A program made the position numbers and the translations under genes. From assembly GCF_004827385.1 (NCBI RefSeq), contig NZ_SRXN01000009.1, positions 62,001 through 126,000 on the forward strand: DNA of 64,000 nucleotides. The letters run 5' to 3'. A model generated the notes under the pieces. The model had not been told where the DNA came from. It ran no database searches and worked only from the letters and a program-made list of their open reading frames with translations. Positions 1 to 10,417 of this stretch are shown piece after piece (the first letter of the stretch is position 1; each line of letters opens with the position of its first letter). Source of the DNA: Ensifer sp. MPMI2T. Its GTDB lineage: Bacteria; Pseudomonadota; Alphaproteobacteria; Rhizobiales; Rhizobiaceae.

Positions 1-492
1 CGCGGCCTTTTTGCCCTCGGCCTTCGCCTGTTCGTAGATTTCCTTAGCCTCGGCGCGGGGCTTGATCTTTCCCTCTATGAAGCGATCGCCGATCTGCATC
101 TTCAGCATATCGACGGCGGAGTCCTCCGGGAGCGGAAAGACGTAGGTGCCCTCGACCCATCCCTTGCTCGGGTTTTCGAAGCGCTGGGTGACACGGGTCC
201 GCATTATGGGACCGTTGACGTTTATCTCGACGTCGGTTGCCAGCCGCGGTGCCTCGACGAAATAGCCGGGTTCCCTGGAAGGAAAGAGTAACGCGCCGGT
301 CGCCATGTCGTTCGGGCGCACGTATCCCGCCAGCCGCTGCGCTGTGGGTTCGGCCGCTTGAGCCGAAGCCTGCGCCAACAGGCCGAGGATCATCACAATG
401 CAGGCTGCAAGTGCGGCGAGCGCCAGATAAAAGCCCCAACGCGCCTCGTTGCGCCGGGTGCGCGCAGCGGCGATTTCGTCGTCGAGAAACAT
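1..492 (-). CDS. VIT-domain sortase-target-like protein, 5' part (cut by window edge)
   Basis: Reading the minus strand from an ATG at 492 gives an open frame of 164 codons that runs off the left edge with no stop. The protein starts with MFLDDEIAAARTRRNEARWG, then one hydrophobic segment (about residues 22-42, signal anchor ending near ASAQA). It continues into a VIT-type domain with the typical run of EINVNGPIMRTRVTQRFENP, a YVFPLPEDSAVDML stretch and IGDRFIEGKIKPRAEAKEIYEQAKAEGKKA. This matches the N-terminus of the proteobacterial sortase-target proteins, which carry VIT then VWA domains and pair with a class GN sortase; those parts would lie outside the window. Exported, envelope-associated function is inferred from the family. 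Confidence 0.75.
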   Translation of the reverse strand, partial: MFLDDEIAAARTRRNEARWGFYLALAALAACIVMILGLLAQASAQAAEPTAQRLAGYVRPNDMATGALLFPSREPGYFVEAPRLATDVEINVNGPIMRTRVTQRFENPSKGWVEGTYVFPLPEDSAVDMLKMQIGDRFIEGKIKPRAEAKEIYEQAKAEGKKAA

Positions 493-2154
<1,662 letters not shown>

Positions 2155-2178
2155 GGACCGCCTTTGCCGCAAACGAAG

Positions 2179-2204
2179 AGCCCGCCGGTGCCGGCGGGCT
2201 TTTT
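2179..2204 (+). terminator. Rho-independent terminator of aatA
   Basis: A perfect GC-rich stem (agcccgccgg / ccggcgggct) with a TG loop is followed by a T run, 25 bases past the aatA stop. Confidence 0.9.
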
Positions 2205-2322
2205 GCTGCCGCTCGCAAAGCGATTCAACGACTTGCAAATCCGATTCAGGCGACGCCGCTATCGCGTTGAAATTGGAATCAAATCCCAGCGCCGGCGGCG
2301 ACTGTGGTGGCAACCCGGGTAG

Positions 2323-2961
2323 TCACGTCGTATGTCTTGTAGCCTGCATGCTCGGTCTGTCCGCTATTCGTGACCACCACGATGCGAGATTAGGATAATC
2401 CTCGATCAGGGCGCTTCCTTCCGGGGCCATCAGGAAATAGTCGAACATCGAAGCGGCATGTAGATCGGCTAACGTCAGGCTGTCGCCGCTGAGCCAACGC
2501 CCATCCTTCATGAGATCGCTCACCGCTTTGAGGCACGTTGCTGCTTTGGGGAGATTTTCGGCAATGCGTGCTTCATCGGCAAAGCCGACTTTGGAGGGCT
2601 TCGATACCCGCTCGACGTAAATGCCCCAAACCAGAACGCGGTAGGCATAGCCATCCATTATACTGATGATCTGATTGACGCGGGCGCGCCGTTTCAGGTC
2701 GGAAGGCTGAAGGGCGGGCCCCTCAAAGGTTTCATCGACATAGCGCGTTATCGCGCCCGTCTCATACAACTGAAAGCCGTCGTGTTCGAAGGCCGGAATG
2801 CGGCCGAACGGGTGTCGTTGAAGATAGTCGGAAGGCGGACCGCCTTCAGCGAAGACGTCGATCGGCACGAGGTCGTAACCAATGCCTTTTTCTTCCAGCG
2901 TCAACCGAACCGTTCTGACGTAAACGCTATAATCAGCACCAAAGACGAGAGGCTTTGCCAT
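2323..2961 (-). CDS. Glutathione S-transferase family protein
   Basis: 212-residue cytosolic GST. The start is set at MAKPLVFGADYSVYVRTVRL (ATG at 2961), because the longer open frame adds 29 arginine-rich residues with no family support. The N-terminal thioredoxin-fold domain shows RTVRLTLEEKGIGYDLVPID and the cis-proline/substrate motif FGRIPAFEHDGFQLYETGAITRY (RIPAFEHDGF, ETGAI). The C-terminal helical domain contains SLTLADLHAASMFDYFL, the conserved N-capping region of GSTs. Substrate unknown. No operon partner; it lies alone on the minus strand between aatA and the imine-reductase gene. Confidence 0.9.
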   Translation of the reverse strand: MAKPLVFGADYSVYVRTVRLTLEEKGIGYDLVPIDVFAEGGPPSDYLQRHPFGRIPAFEHDGFQLYETGAITRYVDETFEGPALQPSDLKRRARVNQIISIMDGYAYRVLVWGIYVERVSKPSKVGFADEARIAENLPKAATCLKAVSDLMKDGRWLSGDSLTLADLHAASMFDYFLMAPEGSALIEDYPNLASWWSRIADRPSMQATRHTT

Positions 2962-3278
2962 TGTCTGTTCCCGATAGAGTGTTCCGCGAAGGCCCCGATC
3001 AACGCGGCGACTTCGCGTCGGATTTCCGCAGCACTGTGCCGAGTGCATTCTATCGCTACTGCATGCTTCCTAAAATCGTAGCCGCTTTAGGGATAAAACA
3101 TGCAGCAATTCAAAGGCTACAGCGTCCTATACGCGTCCGATAAGACGCGCGGCGCTGTAGGCTCTGACGTGAGAAACCTCGGAGCAGGCCCCGCCGAGAG
3201 GGGGCCATTTTGGCTTTCGCTCACAGGGAGAATTAATGAATCGCCAATCCAATTCAGGCGACGGTTTTGAAATCGGAT
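2962..3278. other. Intergenic region with a rhizobial palindrome
   Basis: 317 bases between two minus-strand genes. It contains the palindromic repeat at 3117-3160 (listed separately) and, at about 3245-3285, a short motif resembling one at about 2228-2280. Reading frames here are low-complexity shadows. It should carry the promoter of the GST gene. Confidence 0.6.
3117..3160. repeat. Rhizobial intergenic palindrome (ctacagcg ... cgctgtag)
   Basis: Outer arms ctacagcg (3117-3124) and cgctgtag (3153-3160) enclose an inner imperfect hairpin built on gcgtc / gacgc. This nested palindrome is of the dispersed type common between genes in Sinorhizobium; the family assignment is from memory. Confidence 0.6.
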
Positions 3279-4142
3279 TCACTTTTGTCTCCGGATTGTC
3301 TCGATCACGCCCGAGATGTCGTCGTTGCCATGACCTTCCGCAATCCGACGGGCGGCGAGCCGAAGCATCGGTTCGATGAAGTCCGGCGCGACACCTTGCT
3401 CCGTGCTCGCCCTGGCGACGTTTTCGAGCGCTACCGTCTGCATGGCGAGATTCGAAACCACGGAGCGATCGTGCAGCCCGCTGTCGATGTTGTTGGCAAG
3501 GTCGGGGAGTGTGCCGCTCATCGCCGCGATCCACGGAAGGAGAAGCGGCAGGAAATCGGTAACTTTGCCGCCACTGCTTGCCACAAGCGCGCCTGCATGC
3601 AGAAAACCCGAGAAGAGGCCGTACATGCCCGAGAGCAGCGCGAGGTCATAAAGCGCTGCGAGGCTTGGGTCTTCGCCAAGATGGCGGCTTTCGGCAAGCG
3701 CATCGAGCGATGGCTTGTGTCGTTCGAAGAGCGCCCCCGAGCCGCTATAGAGGATCAAGGCGCCGGTCTCGCCGATCATCGGCGGAATGGCCATGATGCC
3801 GCCGTCCAGATAGACCGCCCCTTTCTTCTCGGCCCAGGCGGCGAGATTTTTCGCGTCGCGCGGCGTGCCGTTCGTTATGTTGACGAGATCGCGGCCGCGA
3901 AGTGCGTCCTGCGCCTCAGCCAGCACCGCGCCTGCGGCGGCGTAGTCGACGACGCAGACGATCGTGAGGTCGCTTGCCGCGACGGCTTCCGCGGGAGTCG
4001 CGGCGATCGTTGCTCCGGCGCTGGCAAGTGGCTCCGCGCGCGGCGTGCGGTTCCAGACGGTTACGGAATGGCCCTTCCGGACGAGGGTCGCAGCGAGTGC
4101 TGTGCCCATGGCACCGAGGCCAAGAATAGAAATCCTGCTCAT
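3279..4142 (-). CDS. NAD(P)-dependent imine-reductase-like oxidoreductase
   Basis: 287-residue member of the 6-phosphogluconate/3-hydroxyisobutyrate dehydrogenase fold. The start is placed at MSRISILGLGAMG (ATG at 4142) because the Rossmann motif GLGAMG (residues 8-13) then sits at the proper distance. VWNRTPR follows as the NADP(H)-type arginine-bearing loop. The segment DGGIMAIPPMIG in the middle is characteristic of imine reductases rather than of hydroxyacid dehydrogenases, so reduction of a cyclic or acyclic imine is the best guess. Starts 22 bases after the SDR gene stop, hence one operon with it. Physiological substrate unknown. Confidence 0.85.
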   Translation of the reverse strand: MSRISILGLGAMGTALAATLVRKGHSVTVWNRTPRAEPLASAGATIAATPAEAVAASDLTIVCVVDYAAAGAVLAEAQDALRGRDLVNITNGTPRDAKNLAAWAEKKGAVYLDGGIMAIPPMIGETGALILYSGSGALFERHKPSLDALAESRHLGEDPSLAALYDLALLSGMYGLFSGFLHAGALVASSGGKVTDFLPLLLPWIAAMSGTLPDLANNIDSGLHDRSVVSNLAMQTVALENVARASTEQGVAPDFIEPMLRLAARRIAEGHGNDDISGVIETIRRQK

Positions 4143-4164
4143 GCTTCTCCCTTCCTGGTTCGCG

Positions 4165-4926
4165 TCAGAGGGCGGTCGAGAGCTTCTGGCCAAGGCCGCC
4201 ATCGACGGCGAGCTTTGCGCCGGTCGTGAAGGTTGCCTCGAAGGCAAGGAACAGCACAGCGCGCGCCACCTCGTCGGCCGTACCGTTGCGCTTCATCGGC
4301 GTTACCGCATCGCCCAGCGCCTTGAACTCGGCGCGCTCAGCATCGGTGATGCCGGCGACGCCCTTGGTCGGCGTATCGATGAAACCAGGGGAGACAGTGT
4401 TGACGCGGATGCCGCGCGGCAGGAGCTCGGCGGCAAGCACAGAAGCGAGCGAGACGAGTGCCGCCTTCGTGGCGCTGTAGACGCTCATGCCCGGATATCC
4501 GCCCTCGTCCGCGACGGAGGAGGTGAAGACGATCGAGCCGTCCTTGCGGATCAGCGGAGCCAGCCGCTGAACGGTGAAGAACGCTCCTTTGGTGTTGATC
4601 GCGAACTGGCGGTCGTAGGACGCCTCGGTCACCTGATCGAACGGCTCGAGTTCCGAAATGCCGGCGTTGATGTGGAGAAGATCAATCGCGCCCAGCTTCT
4701 GACCAACCGCGGCACCGAGAGCTGCGATGTCATTGAGGTCGGCGATGTCGGAGCGCAGCGTGTGGACGCGCGTGGCGAACTTCTCCCTCACTTTTGCGAG
4801 GTTAGCCTCGTTGTTCCCGGTCAGCAGCACTTCCGCGCCGCCATCGACCAGACGGGCGACGGTCGCCAGCCCCATGCCATGGGTGCCGCCGATCACAACG
4901 GCTTTCTTACCTTCGTAGATGGTCAT
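4165..4926 (-). CDS. Short-chain dehydrogenase/reductase (SDR)
   Basis: 253-residue classical SDR. The nucleotide-binding motif is GGTHGMG (13-19), followed by INAGIS (86-91), catalytic N111 in FAINTKG, S136/S137 in FTSSVAD, and Y150/K154 in [16 protein letters not shown] and the C-terminal AVDGGLGQ are also standard. First gene of a two-gene operon with the imine-reductase-like gene, and divergent from a LysR regulator 119 bases away, which probably controls it. Substrate unknown; SDRs of this type often reduce ketones or quinones. Confidence 0.92.
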   Translation of the reverse strand: MTIYEGKKAVVIGGTHGMGLATVARLVDGGAEVLLTGNNEANLAKVREKFATRVHTLRSDIADLNDIAALGAAVGQKLGAIDLLHINAGISELEPFDQVTEASYDRQFAINTKGAFFTVQRLAPLIRKDGSIVFTSSVADEGGYPGMSVYSATKAALVSLASVLAAELLPRGIRVNTVSPGFIDTPTKGVAGITDAERAEFKALGDAVTPMKRNGTADEVARAVLFLAFEATFTTGAKLAVDGGLGQKLSTAL

Positions 4927-4973
4927 GATGTCTTCCTCTTCGGTTCCAATAAGGGATGAGGAAGAGATGCATT

Positions 4974-5030
4974 TGTGGACGAGCTTGCGCTAGCCGGGCT
5001 ACTGTGGACTTATCATCTGCAGATGTGGAC
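4974..5030. promoter_or_regulatory. Candidate operator region between SDR operon and lysR
   Basis: The 119-base divergent spacer holds three copies of tgtggac (4974-4980, 5003-5009, 5024-5030) and a perfect 12-base palindrome catctgcagatg (5014-5025). LysR-type proteins usually bind in such divergent spacers; the precise site is inference. Confidence 0.45.
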
Positions 5031-5045
5031 GATGGATCCGACTAA

Positions 5046-5936
5046 ATGGCGAACCTCAATGACTTCATGCTCTTCGTCCACGTCGTGGATCACGGGGGCT
5101 TCGCCGCGGCCGCACGCACGCTCAACGTCCCGAAGTCGACGCTCAGCAAACGTGTGGCAGAACTCGAAAGGGCGTTGGGCGTTCGGCTCATCAACCGAAC
5201 GTCGCGCCGCTTCGCAGTGACCGAGACGGGGGAGGATTTCTACCGTCACGCGGCGGCGATGCTCATCGAAGCGGAAGCAGCCGAGAGTGTGGTCAAGGGG
5301 AGGCTAGCCGAGCCAAGCGGCACTGTCAGAATCACCGCATCCGTTCCGACGGCGCAACTCTCACTCGCGCCGCTATTGCCACGGCTGGCGATCGCTTTCC
5401 CGAGGATCCGCCTTGTGGTGCATGCGACCGACCGGTTCGTCGATCTCATTCAGGAAGGCTTCGACATCGCCGTGCGCGACCACTTTGCGCCGCTCCCGGA
5501 TTCCGGCCTCGTGCAGCGCCGCGTCGCTTTGGAGGCCAGTTGGCTGGTAGCGTCGCCGGCCTATCTCGATAAGCGCAATGTGCCTGAGCATCCCGAAGAT
5601 TTAGAACATCACGAGGGCTTGCTGACATCGCTGACATCGGAGAGCTGGACGTTGGAGCATCCGGATGGAACGATTGTCAGAGTGTCGTCCAAGCCTCGGT
5701 TCGTGGCGGATGAATCGCATGTCCTGCGCGAGGCCGCGGTGGCAGGGCTCGGCATAACCGCCTTGCCTGGCAAGCTTTGCCGCAATGAGATCGCATGCGG
5801 CGCGCTCGTCCGCGTGCTGCCCCACTGGACCGCGGGGCGTGTGACAACGACGATCCTGATGCCGCATCGGCGCGGACAGTTGCCGTCCGTGCGTGCCACC
5901 GTCGATTTCATCGCCGCACGCCTTGGCGAAGCCTGA
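5046..5936 (+). CDS. LysR-family transcriptional regulator
   Basis: 296 residues, normal for LTTRs. The N-terminal winged helix-turn-helix reads MANLNDFMLFVHVVDHGGFA, then the recognition region LNVPKSTLSKRVAELERALG and LINRTSRRFAVTETG. The C-terminal effector domain contains VRDHFAPLPDSG, WLVASPAYL and GLGITALPG, as in the CrgA/AaeR-like group. It is divergent from the SDR/imine-reductase operon, so I infer regulation of that operon, and autoregulation, from the shared spacer. Effector unknown. The ATG at 5046 gives the canonical N-terminus. Confidence 0.93.
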   Translation: MANLNDFMLFVHVVDHGGFAAAARTLNVPKSTLSKRVAELERALGVRLINRTSRRFAVTETGEDFYRHAAAMLIEAEAAESVVKGRLAEPSGTVRITASVPTAQLSLAPLLPRLAIAFPRIRLVVHATDRFVDLIQEGFDIAVRDHFAPLPDSGLVQRRVALEASWLVASPAYLDKRNVPEHPEDLEHHEGLLTSLTSESWTLEHPDGTIVRVSSKPRFVADESHVLREAAVAGLGITALPGKLCRNEIACGALVRVLPHWTAGRVTTTILMPHRRGQLPSVRATVDFIAARLGEA

Positions 5937-5961
5937 TCGGCAAACCGCCAGCGGGAAAGCA

Positions 5962-5986
5962 AAAGGCCCGCAGCGAGCGGGCCTTT
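5962..5986. terminator. Bidirectional terminator between lysR and carA
   Basis: A stem aaaggcccgc / gcgggccttt with loop agcga lies between two convergent genes; with A's on one side and T's on the other it can act in both directions. Confidence 0.8.
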
Positions 5987-6006
5987 GAGGAAGCGGGTCG
6001 TGCTTC

Positions 6007-7212
6007 TCAACGCTCGGCGAGCGCCGGTTCGCCCTTCTTCTCACGGATGAGATTGAGGAAGCGGCGGAAGAGATAATGGCTGTCCTGCGGGCCAGGCGAG
6101 GCTTCCGGATGGTGCTGGACCGAGAAGACCGGCTTGCCGTTGACGCGCAGGCCGCAATTGGTGCCGTCGAAGAGCGAAATGTGAGTCTCTTCAATGCCTC
6201 CCGGCAGCGACTTCGAGTCGACCGCGAAGCCGTGGTTCATCGAGACGATCTCGACCTTGCCGGTGGTGTGATCCTTGACCGGATGGTTGGCGCCGTGGTG
6301 CCCCTGGTGCATCTTCTCGGTCTTGGCGCCGAGTGCTAGCGCCAGCATCTGGTGGCCGAGGCAGATGCCGAAGACCGGAATGTCGGTCTTCAGGAGATCC
6401 TGGATCACCGGAACGGCATATTCGCCGGTTGCGGCCGGGTCGCCAGGGCCGTTGGAGAGAAAGATGCCGTCCGGTTGCAGTGCCAGAACCTCTTCTGCGC
6501 TGGTCTGTGCGGGGACGACCGTGACCCGGCAGTTGAGACCGGCGAAGAGCCGCAGGATGTTGCGCTTGACGCCGTAATCGAGGGCCACGACGTGATAGGC
6601 GGCGTCGGTTTCGCCGAGCGTCGAATAGCCCTTGTTCCACACCCAGGGCTTTTCATTCCAGCGGGACGACTGACCGGAGGTGGCGACCTTGGCGAGGTCG
6701 AGGCCTTCAAGACCGCTCCAGGCCTTGGCCTCGGCCTTCAGCTGATCGATGTCGAAGACGCCGGCGGGGTCGTGGGCGATGACAGCGTTCGGCATGCCGT
6801 TTTCGCGGATCCAGGCAGTCAGCGCGCGCGTGTCGATGCCGCAAAGGCCGATGATGCCGCGCGCCTTCAGCCAGGCATCGAGGTGCTTGGCAGCGCGGTA
6901 GTTGGAGGGCTCGCTGATGTCGGCCTTGAAGATGACGCCGACGGCCCCGTGGCGGGCGGCGGGCGTCAGGTCCTCGATATCCTCGTCATTGGTGCCGATG
7001 TTGCCGATATGCGGGAAGGTGAAGGTGACGATCTGGCCGAGATAGGAGGGGTCCGTCAGGATCTCCTGGTATCCGGTCAGCGCCGTGTTGAAACAGACTT
7101 CGGCCTGAACCTTGCCGGTCGCGCCGATGCCCTTGCCTTCGATCACCGTGCCATCAGCCAGAACGAGAAGGGCGGTGGGTTTCTGGGTTGTCCATGCGGG
7201 TGTCGCGGTCAT
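6007..7212 (-). CDS. carA: Carbamoyl-phosphate synthase, small (glutaminase) subunit
   Basis: 401 residues, as expected for CarA. It hydrolyses glutamine and passes ammonia to CarB for arginine and pyrimidine synthesis. The N-terminal CPSase small-chain domain has FNTALTGYQEILTDPSY (41-57) and FPHIGNIGTNDED. The C-terminal class I glutamine amidotransferase domain has the nucleophile C284 in FGICLGHQ and the His/Glu pair in SVQHHPEASPGP. The start MTATPAWTTQKPTALLVLADG matches rhizobial CarA. It is divergent from yqeY, an arrangement usual upstream of dnaG-rpoD in alphaproteobacteria. carB is not in the window. Confidence 0.97.
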   Translation of the reverse strand: MTATPAWTTQKPTALLVLADGTVIEGKGIGATGKVQAEVCFNTALTGYQEILTDPSYLGQIVTFTFPHIGNIGTNDEDIEDLTPAARHGAVGVIFKADISEPSNYRAAKHLDAWLKARGIIGLCGIDTRALTAWIRENGMPNAVIAHDPAGVFDIDQLKAEAKAWSGLEGLDLAKVATSGQSSRWNEKPWVWNKGYSTLGETDAAYHVVALDYGVKRNILRLFAGLNCRVTVVPAQTSAEEVLALQPDGIFLSNGPGDPAATGEYAVPVIQDLLKTDIPVFGICLGHQMLALALGAKTEKMHQGHHGANHPVKDHTTGKVEIVSMNHGFAVDSKSLPGGIEETHISLFDGTNCGLRVNGKPVFSVQHHPEASPGPQDSHYLFRRFLNLIREKKGEPALAER

Positions 7213-7539
7213 CGTTCCTATCCCGTTGCGGCCGAAGGCGAGGCTTGAAAGCCGGTCGGTTCAGCGCCATTTCAAATTCCATGCGGCATGGCGCGCGGAA
7301 ACCCCGCGAGAGAAGGTTCATGCCGATGTTCGTGCAGGTGCCGGAAAATAGCGAAAGGCTTTAGCCGGGTCAACCGGCAGCCATGAATTGCAAGGAAATA
7401 ACCTTCCTTATAATTCAATTGGTTGCGTAATCCGTTTGATTGCACCTGCCGCACTGGTTTAAGACGACGACAACAACGACGTAATCGAACCGGTTGCGGG
7501 CATGAGCTCCGCGGGCCGGCTTCGACATGGAGTAAGGAC
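7213..7539. other. Divergent intergenic region carA / yqeY
   Basis: 327 bases that must hold the carA and yqeY promoters. The AT-rich stretch at about 7395-7440 is the likeliest promoter area. No attenuator, riboswitch or gene is evident. Confidence 0.5.
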
Positions 7540-7989
7540 ATGCGCGACCAACTCGCGAACGCATTGAAAGAAGCCCTCAAAGCCAAGGACGCACGGCGCA
7601 TTTCGACCGTCCGGCTGATCCAGGCGGCGATCAAGGACCGCGACATTGCCAATCGCGGCCAGGGCAAGGATCCGGTCGGCGACGACGAGATCATGCAGAT
7701 CCTCGCCAAGATGATCAAACAGCGCGAAGAATCCGCCCGCATTTACGACGAGGGTGGCCGCCCCGAGCTCGCTGAGCAGGAACGCCAGGAAATTGCCGTC
7801 ATCAACCAGTTCCTGCCCGAACAGCTTTCCGAGGAAAAGGTGAAGCAGGCCTGTGCCGCCATCATCCAGGAGACGGGCGCCCACGGCCTTCGCGACATGG
7901 GCAAGTGCATGAACGCGCTGAAGGAGCGCTATCCTGGCCAGATGGACTTCGCCAAGGCCTCCGGTCTCGTCAAGGAACTGCTGAAGTAA
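7540..7989 (+). CDS. yqeY: GatB/YqeY domain protein
   Basis: 149 residues, full length for YqeY. The ATG at 7540 is chosen because it follows an agtaagga ribosome-binding site and yields the family N-terminus MRDQLANALKEALKAKD; the longer open frame adds an unsupported basic stretch. Motifs seen are LIQAAIKDRDI near 29-39, MIKQREESARIYDEGGRPEL near 66-85, and the C-terminal LKERYPGQMDFAKASGLVK. The family resembles the tRNA-binding tail of GatB; a role in tRNA-dependent amidation has been suggested but not settled. It sits just upstream of dnaG. Confidence 0.93.
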   Translation: MRDQLANALKEALKAKDARRISTVRLIQAAIKDRDIANRGQGKDPVGDDEIMQILAKMIKQREESARIYDEGGRPELAEQERQEIAVINQFLPEQLSEEKVKQACAAIIQETGAHGLRDMGKCMNALKERYPGQMDFAKASGLVKELLK

Positions 7990-8160
7990 GTCCGCGCGCC
8001 CGCTTTGCAGCGGGCGTGTCGCCTCCCAGCCGACCGGCTTCGTCTGCGAGCTTCGGCGCGCGGTATCTACCCTGTGAATTGCGGGCACCGCGGGTCGTGG
8101 CTACGACTTCGCCAGCCCATACTGCTTGTATGGGAGGCCTGCTAGGGGTATCGGCTATCC

Positions 8161-10143
8161 ATGCGCTTTTCACAGTCCTTCCTCGACGAGATACGCGATC
8201 GCGTTCCGATTTCGGACGTGGTCGGCAAGCGCGTCACCTGGGATCGGCGCAAGACCAATGTTTCCCGCGGCGACTACTGGGCCTGTTGCCCCTTTCACGG
8301 CGAAAAGTCGCCGAGCTTCCATTGCGAGGACCGCAAGGGCCGCTATCATTGCTTCGGCTGCGGCGTTTCCGGCGACCACTTCCGCTTCCTGACGGACCTG
8401 GAAGGCTTGAGCTTCCCTGAAGCGGTGCAGCAGATTGCCGACATGGCCGGCGTCGCCATGCCGCAGCCCGATCCGCAGGCCGAGCGGCGCGAGAAAGAAC
8501 GGACCAGCCTGCTCGACGTCATGGAAATGGCGACGCAGTTCTTCCAGGACCAGCTTCAGACGGCGAACGGCGCCAAGGCGCGGGCCTATCTGCGCGAGCG
8601 GGGGCTGACCGGGCGCACGATCGAGACGTTCCGGTTGGGCTTTGCGCCCGACAGCCGCAACGCGCTGAAGGAATTTCTCGCCGGCAAGGGCGTCGGCAAG
8701 GAGCAGATCGAAGCTTGCGGTCTTGTCGTGCATGGGCCTGACGTGCCGGTCTCCTACGACCGTTTCCGCGACCGCATCATGTTTCCAATCCTTTCGGCGC
8801 GCGAGAAGGTGATCGCCTTCGGCGGCCGCGCCATGTCGCCTGACGCGCCGGCCAAATATCTGAATTCGAATGAGACGGAGCTCTTCCACAAGGGCAACGT
8901 GCTCTTCAATTTCGCGCGCGCTCGGCGGGCTTCGCAGGGCGCCGATGGGGCGGGCACGATCATCGCCGTCGAAGGCTACATGGACGTGATCGCCCTCCAT
9001 CAGGCCGGCATCGAGAATGCCGTGGCGCCGCTTGGAACCGCACTCACGGAAAACCAGCTCGATCTTCTCTGGAAGATGACGCCGCTGCCGGTGCTCTGCT
9101 TCGATGGCGACGGGGCGGGCATCCGCGCCGCCAACCGCGCGGTCGATCTGGCGCTTCCCCACTTGAAGCCCGGACGATCGGTCCGCTTCGCCATGCTTCC
9201 CGACGGCAAGGACCCGGACGATCTCGTCCGCCATGACGGGCGCGAACCTTTCGACAAGGTGCTCGGTAATGCGCGCTCGCTCGCTGAAATGGTGTGGCTG
9301 CGCGAAGTTCAGGGCGGCGCATTCGACACGCCGGAAAAACGCGCCGAACTCGAAGCGCGGCTGAGGCAGGTGACGTCCGTCATCGCCGACGAAAGCGTGC
9401 GCCGCCACTATGGCCAGGACATGCGCGACCGCCTCAATGCCTTTCTGCAGGGCAGTGCGCCATTCAGGAATGAACGGCGGCCGTTCGAGCGAGGCGGGCG
9501 CCAGGGTGGCGGCCCGCGCGGCGCCTCAGGCGCCCGGAATATTGCCGCCGGCCCGACCGCAATCTCGGACCGCCTGGCGCGCTCTTCCCTCGTCAGCGGC
9601 CAACAGGCGGTGCCGCTGTTGCGCGAGAGCGTGCTGGCACTCACCATCGTCAATCATCCGCAATTGCTCTTCGACGAGTACGACGAGATCTCGACGATCG
9701 AGTTCGACCACCGCGACCTGCAGCGCTGCTGGGCGACGGTTCTGAACGCAGCGGCAGCAAGCGGACCCCGGCTGACGCGGGAGATCCTCATCGAGCAATT
9801 GGAAGCAGAGGGTTTCGGCGCCCTGATTGCGGCACTCGATCAGCAGGTCCGCTATGCTCGTCTGTGGACCGCGACGGTTGCCGCGGCACCCGAGGATGCG
9901 CGCGAAGGTTATCTTCAGGCGCTTGCCCTCCACAGGCGCAGCAAAGCTCTCCATTGGCAGCGGCGCGAACTGGAGCGTGAACTGGCCCACGCCACAGAGG
10001 AGGGAGACCTCGATGTCGTGCCACAGCTGCTCAGGACGCTCCAGGAGGTCCAGCTCGAAGTGACTCGGCTCGAGAACCAGGAAGCCATCATCGAAGGCTT
10101 CGGCGTGCTTTCGGGAAGGGTGAAGGGTCCGGCTGCGCGGTAG
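8161..10143 (+). CDS. dnaG: DNA primase
   Basis: 660 residues. Makes RNA primers at the replication fork. The N-terminal CHC2 zinc finger uses C43, H46, C64 and C67 ([12 protein letters not shown] and HCFGCG). The catalytic core follows, with the TOPRIM motifs [14 protein letters not shown] near 270 and [15 protein letters not shown] near 318. A Gly/Arg-rich linker (about 435-465) precedes the DnaB-interacting C-terminal domain. It lies in the conserved yqeY-dnaG-rpoD neighbourhood, although recQ, kbl and tdh are interposed here. Translation from the ATG at 8161 gives the family start [15 protein letters not shown]. Confidence 0.98.
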   Translation: MRFSQSFLDEIRDRVPISDVVGKRVTWDRRKTNVSRGDYWACCPFHGEKSPSFHCEDRKGRYHCFGCGVSGDHFRFLTDLEGLSFPEAVQQIADMAGVAMPQPDPQAERREKERTSLLDVMEMATQFFQDQLQTANGAKARAYLRERGLTGRTIETFRLGFAPDSRNALKEFLAGKGVGKEQIEACGLVVHGPDVPVSYDRFRDRIMFPILSAREKVIAFGGRAMSPDAPAKYLNSNETELFHKGNVLFNFARARRASQGADGAGTIIAVEGYMDVIALHQAGIENAVAPLGTALTENQLDLLWKMTPLPVLCFDGDGAGIRAANRAVDLALPHLKPGRSVRFAMLPDGKDPDDLVRHDGREPFDKVLGNARSLAEMVWLREVQGGAFDTPEKRAELEARLRQVTSVIADESVRRHYGQDMRDRLNAFLQGSAPFRNERRPFERGGRQGGGPRGASGARNIAAGPTAISDRLARSSLVSGQQAVPLLRESVLALTIVNHPQLLFDEYDEISTIEFDHRDLQRCWATVLNAAAASGPRLTREILIEQLEAEGFGALIAALDQQVRYARLWTATVAAAPEDAREGYLQALALHRRSKALHWQRRELERELAHATEEGDLDVVPQLLRTLQEVQLEVTRLENQEAIIEGFGVLSGRVKGPAAR

Positions 10144-10153
10144 CGTGGTCGCA

Positions 10154-10314
10154 TGGGCTGCCCCTCATCCGCCTGCCGGCACTTTCTCTCCGCAGGCGGG
10201 GAGAAGGGGAATGCCGCGCCCGCTAGGCAAGGCTTCTTGCAGTTGGTGCACGACGCGAGCCACGGATGCGATGTACCCTCGCCTCGCTTGCGGGGAGAGG
10301 GCGGGGAAGGGGCG
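10154..10314. repeat. RIME-like intergenic mosaic element
   Basis: Two large imperfect palindromes (cctgccggc...ccgcaggcgggg and ccctcgcc...ggcggggaagggg), beginning with gcccctcatccgcc and ending with gaaggggcg. This is the shape of the rhizobial RIME element found between genes; a second copy lies after kbl. Confidence 0.7.
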
Positions 10315-10417
10315 TCAGCTGCGCAGCGCGCCGATGCTCCCCCTTTTGCGAGTCTTTAACAGGTTTACATCCCACCTGCCCAAACCCCATACTCAGGCGC
10401 CCGACGAAAGCGATTCC

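Noticed and set aside
10145-10417. N-terminal extension of recQ
   Set aside because: It would translate the RIME element; RecQ homology starts only later and an ATG at 10418 fits.
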